Shown: positions 55,117 through 64,000 of the stretch, in pieces
Layout: the number at the start of each line of letters is the position of its first letter
Numbering within the stretch: position 1 is the first letter of the stretch
Source of the DNA: an uncultured Gammaproteobacteria bacterium
GTDB taxonomy: Bacteria > Pseudomonadota > Gammaproteobacteria > Pseudomonadales > Pseudohongiellaceae
Length of the DNA stretch: 64,000 bases
Assembly: GCA_913048385.1 (NCBI GenBank)
Contig: CAJWVZ010000001.1
Span: forward strand, 124,001 to 188,000
Reading direction: 5' to 3'
Translations under genes and position numbers: made by a program
The notes under the pieces: generated by a model
Databases searched by the model: none
What the model was told of the DNA's origin: nothing
The model's input: the letters and a program-made list of their open reading frames with translations, nothing else

Positions 55117-57808
55117 CATTTTTAGGGGTGTGTTATGTCTCGTTGCATTGAATTTCGCAATAATTCCCAATTCTTTGAGCCAAGATTTTGAGGAAAACCT
55201 CCCTATAGAGTCTGATGAGCAGGGGTCGCCTCTTGTGAGAGCGAGGACCTTGTTTCTTTCTGGGTCATATAGTGCGGCAAGTGAGGTCTATCAGCAGGCA
55301 TTTGGGCTTGATCGAGAAGACGGGTTGGTTGGTGCGAGTCGATCTCTCGCTATGGTCGGTAATTTGAAAGCTGCTGCCGCTGTGATTGAAAGCAATCTTT
55401 CTCGGTATGAAGATTTTCCTCTTGCCGCAACGCAGCTAGCCGAAGTCCGACGAGAGCAAGGCCAGTCAAATGAAGCGCTGAAAATTTTCGACTTGTTGTC
55501 GTTGCTGGGTGACCAAATTCCTCTTCGAACGCTCGTGCAGTTTGGCGACTTATTGCAGTTTGTTGGGCGTCGTGAGGAGGCGAAAATTGAGCTTAGTAAA
55601 GCTTTGCAGCGCTACAACGATGGGCTTGTGTTTGCGTCTGAAGATATTGCGATGGTTGCGCTAGCAAGTTGGCGTTTGGGCAATTTTCATATGGCTAATA
55701 GTTTACTTGACGAAGCGACGAGAGCGAACACCAATAATCTTGAAGCGTATCGGCTCTGGGGTGACTTATTTTTGGAGAAGTATAACCGGGCGGATGCTGA
55801 ACGTTCTTATCAAGAGGCTCTTGAGATCAATGATAGGTATGTGCCGGCGCTGGCCGGACTTGCAAGGGTCAGTGGCAATGAGCGTGCTCTAGAAAAAGCT
55901 TTGGGTGTAAATCCTAACTCAAGAATTGCTAAAGAGACTTACGCGCAGTTGCTTTTGATTAACGGTCGTGAGGGCGATGCTTTAGAAATATTGGACGAGG
56001 TATTGGCGATAAATCCAGAGGCTCTCAAGTCGCTGAGCTTGCTTGGAGCTAAAGCTGCTCTGGAAGAACGCGAAGCAGATTTTCTGAGTATTCGCCAAAG
56101 AGTCGCGTCGTTTAGCCCTAACAATCCGTATTTTCTCGGTGATGTTGCTGATACATTGGGAAAGCAGTACAGGTTTGAAGAAGCTGTGGAGCTTCTTCGA
56201 GAAGCGCTTGAGGGTGACCCTCAGTATTGGCAAGGGTATGCTTTGTTGGGAACAAATTTGATTCGGTTGGGAGAAGAGGTCGAGGGGCGTAAAAATCTTG
56301 AGGTAGGCTTTGAAAACGATCCCTTTAATGTGATGACTTCAAACCTACTTAAGGTTTATGACACTCTTGATACATATGTAACCCTGGAAAGCCTTCATTT
56401 TCGTGTCAACATGAATGAGAGGGACGCAAAAATTCTTTGGCCTTATATGGAACCTTTATTGGAAAGGTCTTGGGATAGTCTTACGCAAAAATATAATTTT
56501 CTACCGGAGAGTCCAGTACTTATACAAGTTTTTGAAAATTCTCAGGACTTTGCAGTAAGGTCAGTGGGGCTTCCTGATATAGGTCCGTTGGTTGGGATTT
56601 GTTTTGGAAAAGTGATTACGCTTATCTCTCCCGACACGCTAAGTGCAAATTGGCAAGAAATTGCGTGGCACGAATTTGCTCATGTTATTACGCTACAGAT
56701 GACAAATAATAAAATACCGCGTTGGTTGTCGGAGGGGATCTCTGTGTGGGAAGAGCGCGAAGGTCAAAGTTATTGGGGTCGCAGTCAGGGCTTAGATTTG
56801 GTGAGAGCCGTTGATGAAGGAAAGCTTTTACCTTTCGCATCGCTTAATGAAGGATTTACGGGTGCCAAGAACAATGCCGACCTAAGTTTTGCTTATTTTC
56901 AATCCTACTTGGTGGTGGATTATATTGCGAGTGAGTATGGTTTTGAAACACTAAAGCTGTTGATTGATCAGTATGGTGTGGTGAAAGAAGATGAGCAAAG
57001 GTTCCAGGTAGTGTTTGGCTTGTCTTTAAATGAATTCGATGCACGCTTCAAAAGTTGGGCCAGCGACCGAGCGACAGACATAAACGTGCATGTTCACAAG
57101 GAGGATCAGCCCGATGACGGAGAGGGCCATGGTCATGGTCGGAGAGAAAACTCTAGCGCAATACTGGCCGAACTCTATAACAATGCATCGTTAAAACAAT
57201 ATATGACCTCCAGAATTGAAGCTAATTTTCGTGACTTCCAAGCGCACCTCCAACTAGGGATTGTTTTATTCAAAGAGGAAGATTTCGAGGCAGCAAAGAA
57301 ATCTTTGCAAACGGCATATGAATTATTGCCCACTTATACGGGTTATCCGAGCCCGCCCTTAGTTTTGGCTCAAATATATGAGCAAGAGGGCAATGTTGAG
57401 GCTCAACTAATTCAGCTTGAGATTTTGCTTGAGAATCAGCAGCATGATTATAGTTCTGCGTTAATTCTTGCAAAGTCGGCACTCGATACGCAGCAAAATA
57501 GCAAAGCAGATTATTATTTGAATCGCGCCCTTGAGGTCGATCCCTATAAAGAAGAGGTCCATACACTAAGAGCTCGCTATGCTGAAGCTATTGGTGATGC
57601 AGCCATGGAGGTAACAGAGAGGGAAGTGCTTTTATCTTTGGATGTCGATGACCCGGTCGAGGCTCAAACGGACCTTGCAGAAGCTTATCTCAAGAACAAC
57701 CAGTCCTCAGCTGCCCGTACTTCTGTCCTTATGGCTTTAGAGATAGCCCCCAGCTATGTAAGGGCCCAGCGGGTTTTATTGAGGACGCTGTCTGATGAAG
57801 AACAGTAA
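55094..57808 (+). CDS. TPR protein with gluzincin (HExxH) peptidase domain, exported
   Basis: A signal peptide (MKKQIHYN.., ending NSLSQ) then tetratricopeptide repeats up to about 420, a metallopeptidase-like domain with HEFAH at 526-530 and the third ligand Glu547 in WLSEG, then a His-rich linker near 665 (HVHKEDQPDD, GHGHG) and more TPRs to the end. The HExxH..E order fits the peptidase MA/M1-like gluzincins. I chose the TTG at 55094, preceded by CGGAGG at 7 nt; it lies inside the previous gene. 904 aa. Next gene overlaps the end by 14 nt. Likely periplasmic. Confidence 0.82.
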   Translation: MKKQIHYNIFRGVLCLVALNFAIIPNSLSQDFEENLPIESDEQGSPLVRARTLFLSGSYSAASEVYQQAFGLDREDGLVGASRSLAMVGNLKAAAAVIESNLSRYEDFPLAATQLAEVRREQGQSNEALKIFDLLSLLGDQIPLRTLVQFGDLLQFVGRREEAKIELSKALQRYNDGLVFASEDIAMVALASWRLGNFHMANSLLDEATRANTNNLEAYRLWGDLFLEKYNRADAERSYQEALEINDRYVPALAGLARVSGNERALEKALGVNPNSRIAKETYAQLLLINGREGDALEILDEVLAINPEALKSLSLLGAKAALEEREADFLSIRQRVASFSPNNPYFLGDVADTLGKQYRFEEAVELLREALEGDPQYWQGYALLGTNLIRLGEEVEGRKNLEVGFENDPFNVMTSNLLKVYDTLDTYVTLESLHFRVNMNERDAKILWPYMEPLLERSWDSLTQKYNFLPESPVLIQVFENSQDFAVRSVGLPDIGPLVGICFGKVITLISPDTLSANWQEIAWHEFAHVITLQMTNNKIPRWLSEGISVWEEREGQSYWGRSQGLDLVRAVDEGKLLPFASLNEGFTGAKNNADLSFAYFQSYLVVDYIASEYGFETLKLLIDQYGVVKEDEQRFQVVFGLSLNEFDARFKSWASDRATDINVHVHKEDQPDDGEGHGHGRRENSSAILAELYNNASLKQYMTSRIEANFRDFQAHLQLGIVLFKEEDFEAAKKSLQTAYELLPTYTGYPSPPLVLAQIYEQEGNVEAQLIQLEILLENQQHDYSSALILAKSALDTQQNSKADYYLNRALEVDPYKEEVHTLRARYAEAIGDAAMEVTEREVLLSLDVDDPVEAQTDLAEAYLKNNQSSAARTSVLMALEIAPSYVRAQRVLLRTLSDEEQ

Positions 57809-58649
57809 CATGATCGGACGTGGAATGTTTATATCCTTTTTAATGTTCAGTTTTTCGATGAGCACCCTCGCGCAGAGTAAGGCTGAAAACGCTTCTGATT
57901 TTGACGGTGAGGACTTTGAGATTTATGGGACTGTAGTTACAGATTTCCAGTGGGTGCGAGGACAGTATACTAATTACCCAGGTGGTGGTCGGGGGTTTAG
58001 TCGGCGTCGGGGCGGAGGCTGGTGGGATACTGATTTTCCTGATTCTGATGAAAACTTTCTTAGGGGCGTCCAGCGGTATACAAACATAGACACGAATCCA
58101 AAAAATTACAAGCATATTGAGCTCACTGATCAGAGCTTGTTCGAAAATATATTTCTCTACATGAATTGGAAGAGGGTCCCAATAGGCACCTCGTTTAGTG
58201 GCCCAAATTTCTCTGAAGAAGAGGTTAAGGCGCTGAGAGAGTTCATGCATCGAGGTGGTTTTGTCATGGTGGACGATTTTTGGGGAGAGCCGCATCTAGA
58301 TGACATGATTTCAGAGGTAGCAAAAATCTTCCCTGAGCGGGAGTTGGTCAAGCTTAATACTGATCATGAACTGTTTCATATTTTTTTCGACATCGACCGA
58401 GTCGCACAAGTGCCGGGTCGCATGGTAACTTGGGACTATGGTGGGTTTTTGAGAATGGATGATCCGAGTTATCCTCCCGAGGTTTACGCTATTCTTGACG
58501 ATGACAATCGAATAATGATGGTTGCAAATTACAATACGGATTTAGGTGATGGGTGGGAACATACTTTTTACGAGGGGTATCCAACGCAGTCAACAAATGA
58601 CGCTTATAAAATTGGTATAAACTTTCTCATCTATGCTTTTAGTCATTAA
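57795..58649 (+). CDS. DUF4159 domain exported protein
   Basis: A secreted protein of 284 aa with a signal peptide ending STLAQ. A Gly/Arg-rich loop (GGGRGFSRRRGGGWW) at about 58-75 precedes the DUF4159 core: ENFLRGVQRYTNI, a segment with DQSLFENIF, HRGGFVMVDDFWGE, and further on ELFHIFFDID. DUF4159 has an amidotransferase-like fold and is common in MoxR/BatA operons; its work is unknown. The gene overlaps the TPR peptidase gene by 14 nt and is followed 23 nt later by moxR. Confidence 0.85.
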   Translation: MKNSNMIGRGMFISFLMFSFSMSTLAQSKAENASDFDGEDFEIYGTVVTDFQWVRGQYTNYPGGGRGFSRRRGGGWWDTDFPDSDENFLRGVQRYTNIDTNPKNYKHIELTDQSLFENIFLYMNWKRVPIGTSFSGPNFSEEEVKALREFMHRGGFVMVDDFWGEPHLDDMISEVAKIFPERELVKLNTDHELFHIFFDIDRVAQVPGRMVTWDYGGFLRMDDPSYPPEVYAILDDDNRIMMVANYNTDLGDGWEHTFYEGYPTQSTNDAYKIGINFLIYAFSH

Positions 58650-58672
58650 ATAATGGTTGTTAGGAGAACTGA

Positions 58673-59704
58673 ATGAGCGATAAAAATGATTCTGGTGGAG
58701 AGGTTGAAAACAACGACGACCTTGAGCTTGTAAAGCGGATGCAGGAGGGGCGGGCACAAATCGTCTCCGAGCTTCGCAAAATTATCATTGGTCAAGAGGC
58801 AGTTGTTGATGAGCTTTTAATAGCGTTATTCGCCGGCGGACATTGTCTTGTTACTGGTGTCCCGGGCTTAGCAAAAACGCTTTTAATTAAAACGGTTGCT
58901 GATATTCTGCAGGTTGATTTCAGCCGAATTCAGTTCACCCCGGATTTAATGCCATCGGATGTTGTAGGCGCTGAAATTGTTGAAGAGCGAAATGGGAATC
59001 GGTCTTTAACTTTTGTAAAAGGACCGATTTTTACAAGTATTCTGCTTGCCGACGAGATCAATCGAACACCTCCCAAAACGCAGTCTTCGTTGCTTGAAGC
59101 AATGGAAGAGAGACAGGTTACAGCGGCTGGTGTCACCTACCGCATGGCAAAGCCCTTTTTTGTGCTTGCAACTCAGAATCCGATCGAATTGGAGGGTACA
59201 TACCCATTGCCAGAGGCCCAACTTGATCGATTTATGTTTAAGATTGAACTCGATTATTTGTCTGAAAGCGAAGAGGTTCGCGTGGTAACTAATACTACGC
59301 AAAACAATGATGTGGTTCTGAGCCATCCCTTAGGGGCAGAGGACATTCTAGAGTTCCAGAGAATTGCTCGACAGGTGCCCGCGGCCGAGGCTGTTGTCCA
59401 ATACGCGGTAAAGCTCGTGCATGCCTCTCGGCCACAGTCTGATACTGCTCCCGAGTTCGTGAGAGACTGGGTAAGCTGGGGAGGGGGTATTCGGGCTTCT
59501 CAGAATCTAATCTTGGCAGGGAAAGTACGAGCTCTTTTAAATGGTCGATATAATGTTTCTTATAACGACATTCGAGCGCTTGCGCCGTCCGTCATGCGTC
59601 ATAGAATTTTGTTGAATTTTCACGCGGAGGCAGAGCGCATCACCACGGATGATGTAATAAGGAAATTACTGGACGAAGTCTCTGAACCCCGTTCAGCTAT
59701 TTAA
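58673..59704 (+). CDS. MoxR family AAA+ ATPase
   Basis: A cytoplasmic AAA+ ATPase of 343 aa that probably acts as a chaperone for vWA-domain partners. Walker A is GVPGLAKT (62-69), Walker B is ILLADEIN (about 123-130), then RTPPKTQSSLLEAMEERQV and sensor-1 ATQNPIELEGTYPLPEAQLDRF, all MoxR hallmarks. AGGAGAACTGA lies before the ATG. It lies between DUF4159 and DUF58 genes, the usual Bat-type order. It is the only energy-supplying component seen in the operon. Confidence 0.96.
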   Translation: MSDKNDSGGEVENNDDLELVKRMQEGRAQIVSELRKIIIGQEAVVDELLIALFAGGHCLVTGVPGLAKTLLIKTVADILQVDFSRIQFTPDLMPSDVVGAEIVEERNGNRSLTFVKGPIFTSILLADEINRTPPKTQSSLLEAMEERQVTAAGVTYRMAKPFFVLATQNPIELEGTYPLPEAQLDRFMFKIELDYLSESEEVRVVTNTTQNNDVVLSHPLGAEDILEFQRIARQVPAAEAVVQYAVKLVHASRPQSDTAPEFVRDWVSWGGGIRASQNLILAGKVRALLNGRYNVSYNDIRALAPSVMRHRILLNFHAEAERITTDDVIRKLLDEVSEPRSAI

Positions 59705-59738
59705 TCTTGCTGTTTAGTGAATGAATTAGAGTTGCAAT

Positions 59739-60632
59739 ATGTCGGAGTCGTTAAACTTTCTTGACCCAAGTGTGCTTGCAGGACTCGATAACTTAGAGCT
59801 GCGGGCTCGCGTCGTCGTTGAAGGATTTCTCTCGGGACTACACAAAAGCCCCAGACGAGGTTTCAGTGTTGAGTTCAATGATTACCGTCATTATCAACGC
59901 GGGGATGATTTGCGTCATGTAGATTGGAAACTTTATGGGCGAACAGACAAGCTATTCATAAAGCAATATGAAGATGAGACGAACGTTCGCGCAACCATTG
60001 TGCTGGATACGAGTGCGTCCATGGCGTTTGGTTCTGAATCAGGCAATAAGCTAACTTACGGAATTACATTAGCGTCAGCATTAGCTTACTTTGTTACACG
60101 TCAGCGAGATGCTGTTGGCTTGGTAACATTCGATGATCGAGTACTGGAGTTTTTGCCGCCAAAAAGCCGTCAGCCGCACTTGATGCAGATTTTGCGAACG
60201 CTCTCGGCAGTAACGCCCGGAGCAACCACAGATGCCGCAAAACCTCTTAGTGATCTTGCGGCGACTTTGAACAAACGCAGCATGATCATCTTCATTAGCG
60301 ATCTATTGGATGATGAGGAACGTGTGATCTCAACACTTCGAAACTTGCGAGCGATGGGGAACGACGTCATTGTCTTGCATTTAATGGATAACGCAGAGCT
60401 TAATTTTCCATTCAATGAATCGTCAGAGTTTATAGATATGGAGACATCGGAATCTTACCTTGCGAATCCTGCCGCTATCAGGGGCGCTTACCTTGAAAAT
60501 CTGAATGTGTTCCTGAATGACTGCAAAAAGAAATGCCAACGCTCAGATATAGACTATTGTCTATTAAATACCTCTGAACCCCTAGATTCGGCTTTATCAG
60601 CTTATATGGCTAGAAGAGCAAAGGGGGGATAA
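59739..60632 (+). CDS. DUF58 domain protein (vWA-like)
   Basis: A DUF58 protein of 297 aa. It has the family signature GEN of a KSPRRGFSVEFNDYRHYQRGDDLRHVDW block near 36-63, and a vWA-like MIDAS Asp90-Thr-Ser92-Ala-Ser94 in VLDTSASMAFG. The rest (ITLASALAYFVTRQRDAVGLVTFDD) fits a vWA fold. DUF58 proteins nearly always follow moxR and are thought to be its partner. The stop shares its last base with the BatA-like gene start (TAATG). Confidence 0.93.
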   Translation: MSESLNFLDPSVLAGLDNLELRARVVVEGFLSGLHKSPRRGFSVEFNDYRHYQRGDDLRHVDWKLYGRTDKLFIKQYEDETNVRATIVLDTSASMAFGSESGNKLTYGITLASALAYFVTRQRDAVGLVTFDDRVLEFLPPKSRQPHLMQILRTLSAVTPGATTDAAKPLSDLAATLNKRSMIIFISDLLDDEERVISTLRNLRAMGNDVIVLHLMDNAELNFPFNESSEFIDMETSESYLANPAAIRGAYLENLNVFLNDCKKKCQRSDIDYCLLNTSEPLDSALSAYMARRAKGG

Positions 60633-62647
60633 TGGTCTTTGTTGCTCCTCTTTTTTTGCTTGGTCTCCTCACGGCGCTTCTTCCCTTGTTGATACACCTG
60701 ATTCGGAGAGAAAGGCCACCTAAGGTGGCTTTTAGTTCAATTCGTTTTCTACAAAAGACTTCACGGAAGTTAATCCTTTTTCAGAACATTCAGCAGTGGC
60801 TGCTCTTGTTTTTGCGGGCACTCCTGTTTTTGCTGCTCGCGGTTGCTTTTGCTCGACCTTTGCTAGATTCTTCGGTCGCCGGATTTATTGAAGGTATTCC
60901 GGAGTCACATGTTATTTTGATGGATCGATCAATGAGCATGAGCTTTGGAGGTGCCACAACAAGAGCGAATACCGAAGCCTCTGCAATTTTGTCGAATTTA
61001 GGCCCTGCTGACGAGCTTGCAATTGTTGAATTCGGGGAGGCGCCTTTACGTGTATATGATTTTTCCTCGGAGAGGTCTTCATTAGAAAACGGAGTTTTGG
61101 CTAATAATGAAACTAGCTATCAAGGAACTAATTATTGGCCTGCCTTTAAGTTGGCTGATCAGCTACTTGAGAATGCCGTTCATGAAAAAAAGGTGATTAC
61201 CCTTATATCAGATTTTCAAGCGGAGGCTTTTGGTGAGGAAGGAGAGGGGTGGCGAGCAAGCGTGGGTGTCAATATTCAGGGTATTGATGTTGGAAAAGAA
61301 GAGATATCGAACTTGGCAATTATGGATATCCGCGCTCCTGATTTCGTCCTCGAGGGCGAAGAGCCGCCTCCTATCTTGGCAAGAATTCGGTCAACCGGGA
61401 CTGTTCCAATAACTAAAGGTATTGCAACTTTTAAATTTAATGGCGAAGTTAAAGAACGCCTTCCATTTGACTTGGAAGACAGATCTGAAGTCGTTTTAGA
61501 GTTTCGGCAAGACCTTTCCGAGCCTGGTGGTTTTTTTGGGGAGATCACCTTGAGCGGGGACGAATTTCTAACTGACAACAAGAGAGAATTTAGCGTTTTG
61601 GTGTCGCCACGTATCAATGTTCTTTTGATCAATGGAGAGCCTTCAACGAGTTGGTATGATGACGAAGGGCACTGGTTTAGATTGGCTGTGGATGCAGCTG
61701 GTCAGTCTCCGTTTTTAATAACTGAGGTCTCCTCCATTAATTTCGATGATTCGGACTTAGATTCTGTTGATGTAGTGGCCATTTTGAATGTTGGCATGTT
61801 CGACTCTGGGCAAATTAATTCACTTGTAAATTTTGTCGAAAGTGGGGGTGGAGTCTTTTTAGCTCCAGGAGATCAAACGTTGTTGGATAGTTTTAATGAC
61901 GATTTTTCACTTTTTCTTCCAGGAACCATTCGGTCTCAGGGAAAATTAGCTCGAGGAGACTATCGCGTGGTGGCAGATTATGACCGGCGTCATCCGATCT
62001 TTTCGAACTTAGAAAGCGACTGGTCCGCAAAGTTTGATGCTTATTGGGCGCTAGAACCAAACGAGGACGCTGCGGTCCTAATGCAGTTTGATAGTGCTGA
62101 GCCAGCGCTGTTGGCAGCGAAAAGGGGAGCGGGTCTGACACTAATGTTTGCAACACCCATGGATCTCGAGTGGGGTGATTTTCCTCTCCAGAATTCATAC
62201 CTCCCTCTCATTCATGAATCATTACGATTTTTAGACGGAGGCAGTAACCTTCCCCTAAATTACGAGATCGGTGACTCAATATCTTTGCCTTCAGGATCTT
62301 CCTACACGTTAACGAACGTCGATGGAAGTGAGGTGCAGTATGATCGAGAGATCTCAAGCTTTACGCCATTGAAACCAGGTACTTATTTTCTAACTGGTGA
62401 CACTGAATTAACGTCTTTTTCTGTTAAAAGTTCAGCTTTAGAGTCTGTGTTTAATCCGATCGACCCCTCAATAATTTTTGACACGGTAGTGGGACGTGGA
62501 ACTAGCCCACCTATTACCCGCGCGGTCAGCACTGAGCGATTAATTGAGGAGCGTGAAAATGTTCAACAAATTTGGTGGTGGATTTTGCTCACTTCTATAA
62601 TACTCTTTTTTTCCGAACTCTTTATAGCCAACAGAACTTATCGTTAG
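60632..62647 (+). CDS. BatA-like membrane protein with vWA and amidotransferase-like parts
   Basis: The N terminus (MVFVAPLFLLGLLTALLPL, then IHLIRRERPPKVAFSSIRFL) is the BatA/aerotolerance N-terminal domain, with two helices up to residue 75. The vWA-like motif is MDRSMSMSF (Asp98, Ser100, Ser102). An amidotransferase-like domain lies near 390-440 (DVVAILNVGMFDSGQ, VESGGGVFLAPGD), and a helix ends the protein (WWWILLTSIILFFSELFIA). 671 aa. It shares the TAATG junction with the DUF58 gene and ends the operon, 11 bp before the end of the RND gene on the other strand. Confidence 0.88.
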   Translation: MVFVAPLFLLGLLTALLPLLIHLIRRERPPKVAFSSIRFLQKTSRKLILFQNIQQWLLLFLRALLFLLLAVAFARPLLDSSVAGFIEGIPESHVILMDRSMSMSFGGATTRANTEASAILSNLGPADELAIVEFGEAPLRVYDFSSERSSLENGVLANNETSYQGTNYWPAFKLADQLLENAVHEKKVITLISDFQAEAFGEEGEGWRASVGVNIQGIDVGKEEISNLAIMDIRAPDFVLEGEEPPPILARIRSTGTVPITKGIATFKFNGEVKERLPFDLEDRSEVVLEFRQDLSEPGGFFGEITLSGDEFLTDNKREFSVLVSPRINVLLINGEPSTSWYDDEGHWFRLAVDAAGQSPFLITEVSSINFDDSDLDSVDVVAILNVGMFDSGQINSLVNFVESGGGVFLAPGDQTLLDSFNDDFSLFLPGTIRSQGKLARGDYRVVADYDRRHPIFSNLESDWSAKFDAYWALEPNEDAAVLMQFDSAEPALLAAKRGAGLTLMFATPMDLEWGDFPLQNSYLPLIHESLRFLDGGSNLPLNYEIGDSISLPSGSSYTLTNVDGSEVQYDREISSFTPLKPGTYFLTGDTELTSFSVKSSALESVFNPIDPSIIFDTVVGRGTSPPITRAVSTERLIEERENVQQIWWWILLTSIILFFSELFIANRTYR

Positions 62648-62658
62648 CGTTTCCCAAC

Positions 62659-64000
62659 TTAAGATGCATTTGCTGAGCGGAGCTTATTGGAGTTCCTGTT
62701 AGTAATTATAGACCTAAAAGCTTCAGGTACCGCTAATAGCGCCGGAGTTACAATCAAGGTTAAAACCGTCGCAAAAGATAGGCCGGAAACTATAGCAGAT
62801 GCTAAACCTACCCACTGAGAGGTAATTGGGCCGCCCAATTCGATTTCGGCACCTATCAGATCAACGGAGACATGCATGGCTAGCGGTAAAAGCCCGAATC
62901 CTGTTGTAAATGTTGTTAAGAAAACGGGCCTAAGTCTCTGGATTCCAGTTTGAACTATTACATCTTTCAAAGACCAGTCTGTGTGCTTCGTACGAAGGTA
63001 GTTGTATGTATCTATCAAAACAATATTGTTGTTAACAATAATTCCTGACAGAGCAACAATGCCAATGCCGGTGAGTATTATGCTGAAAGTTTGACCTGTA
63101 AGAATGAGACCGAGCAGCACCCCTGAAGTAGACATAACCACTGAAGATAAAATTATCAGTGCTTGATAGTAACTATTGAATTGCGTTACAAGAAGAATTC
63201 CCATCAAGACCATGGCTAGTGAGAACGCAGTTACGAGGAATTCCCCGGCCGCCTCTTGTTCCTCGTTAGCGCCACGGAATGCAACGTCAACCCCACGTTG
63301 AGGGGGATTCTCCACAAGCCAAGCACGAAGTTCTCCAACTTTCGAGTCCGCAAGAAATCCATCGGCTGGGTTCGCTCTAACGGAAACAACACGTGTGCCG
63401 TTCACTCTCTGAATAGATGTAACCGCCTGGTTTGGCACACGCTTTACAAAGCTACTTATTGGGATTGGGCCGCTGGTTGTGCTAATTCGAATAGAATCCA
63501 ATTGATCTAGACCACGGTACTCAGCTGGATACCGAACGCGGATGTCGACTTCCTCCTCACTGTCATTCGGTCTATAGTCACCCATGAACACGCCATTAGT
63601 CATGAGTTGTATCGCTGTACCAATTTCATTCATGCTAGCACCCATCATTGCCGCACGAGCTCGGTCGACTTGAATCTCCCATTCAATACCCGGTATCGGT
63701 GCAGTATCGTCGATATCAATAAGTCCCTGCATATCGTTTTCCATATGCTCTCGAATGCGGGAAGCTTCAGCAAACAGTGGGGCCAACTCTTCGCCGGAGA
63801 GTTGAATTTGAATCTCTTTGCCAACGGGTGGGCCTTGTTCAACAGATACAACCTCTCCGCGAGCACCAGGTAGGTATGCAATAGCTTCCCGATATAAATC
63901 TTCGACCTCAAAACCGTTAAGATCACGGTTTCTTCTGTCTGTAAGTTCAATAAAGATTGTGCCAATTAAATCTGGCGCTGCTTGCTGATCACCGCCGAGG
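62659..64000 (-). CDS. RND-family efflux transporter, C-terminal part (cut by the right edge)
   Basis: About 447 residues of an RND pump inner-membrane protein. The periplasmic part holds RVSVRANP and IPISSFV, then the membrane part has FSLAMVLMGILLVTQFNSYYQALII and the signature GIVALSGIIVNNNIVLIDTYNYLR, a segment shared by AcrB, HAE1 and CusA families. The C terminus is FATVLTLIVTPALLAVPEAF. The frame stays open to 64000, so the start is outside the window. An internal TTG at 63786 is not a start. Its substrate cannot be read from this part. Confidence 0.92.
   Translation of the reverse strand, partial: LGGDQQAAPDLIGTIFIELTDRRNRDLNGFEVEDLYREAIAYLPGARGEVVSVEQGPPVGKEIQIQLSGEELAPLFAEASRIREHMENDMQGLIDIDDTAPIPGIEWEIQVDRARAAMMGASMNEIGTAIQLMTNGVFMGDYRPNDSEEEVDIRVRYPAEYRGLDQLDSIRISTTSGPIPISSFVKRVPNQAVTSIQRVNGTRVVSVRANPADGFLADSKVGELRAWLVENPPQRGVDVAFRGANEEQEAAGEFLVTAFSLAMVLMGILLVTQFNSYYQALIILSSVVMSTSGVLLGLILTGQTFSIILTGIGIVALSGIIVNNNIVLIDTYNYLRTKHTDWSLKDVIVQTGIQRLRPVFLTTFTTGFGLLPLAMHVSVDLIGAEIELGGPITSQWVGLASAIVSGLSFATVLTLIVTPALLAVPEAFRSIITNRNSNKLRSANAS

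Overview
The window looks like chromosomal DNA of a free-living, probably marine, aerobic gammaproteobacterium with a moderate-to-low G+C content. The evidence is the gammaproteobacterial order tgt-yajC-secD-secF, a holD-like gene directly before rimI, a split-subunit proton-translocating transhydrogenase, an Fe-S (6-4) photolyase, a TonB-dependent receptor, many acyl-CoA enzymes and secreted c-type cytochromes. No genus can be named from the sequence alone. I saw no tRNA, rRNA, insertion sequence, prophage or CRISPR array.

Layout. Positions 1-8.5 kb hold a TonB receptor (cut by the left edge), a NosR/NirI-like flavo-polyferredoxin, a cytochrome c fused to a copper type II monooxygenase fold, and a photolyase/DCC/SDR/DUF1295 group. 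Positions 8.6-17.2 kb are all on the minus strand: a dienoyl-CoA isomerase-like crotonase, pntAA-pntAB-pntB, a TIGR01777 epimerase with a SOUL protein, a 4CL-type ligase, MarC and an Asp/Glu racemase. Positions 17.3-27.7 kb carry an SMR exporter, penicillin acylase, D-Ala-D-Ala dipeptidase, the beta-helix/HNE_0200 secreted pair, a rhodanese, a secreted VOC protein, an aldo/keto reductase, a nuclease-fold lipoprotein that has lost its catalytic residues, and an FAH hydrolase. Positions 27.8-34.8 kb carry acyl-CoA ligase, quinone reductase, holD-like, rimI, hisC and small unknowns.

At 34.84-35.61 kb there is a gap of about 770 bp. It contains two perfect DnaA boxes, two or more near-perfect ones, an exact IHF consensus match and a very A+T-rich block. 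Gene orientation changes around it, from mixed and mostly minus on the left to almost all plus on the right. It is a candidate replication origin or DnaA-titration site, with no dnaA or mnmG beside it.

To the right come prfC-tgt-yajC-secD-secF, an MltD-like transglycosylase, an SDR and a Nudix hydrolase. From 48.2 to 62.6 kb there is one tightly packed eight-gene operon: a Q/G-rich DUF4175-like membrane protein, a vWA/amidotransferase-like membrane protein, a cysteine-free caspase-fold protein with an EF-hand loop, a TPR protein with a gluzincin peptidase domain, a DUF4159 protein, a MoxR ATPase, a DUF58 protein and a BatA-like protein. The genes overlap or are a few bases apart, so they probably act together as a cytoplasmic ATPase linked to a periplasmic assembly. 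This operon is the best candidate in the window for an incompletely described system. The right edge cuts an RND efflux pump gene.
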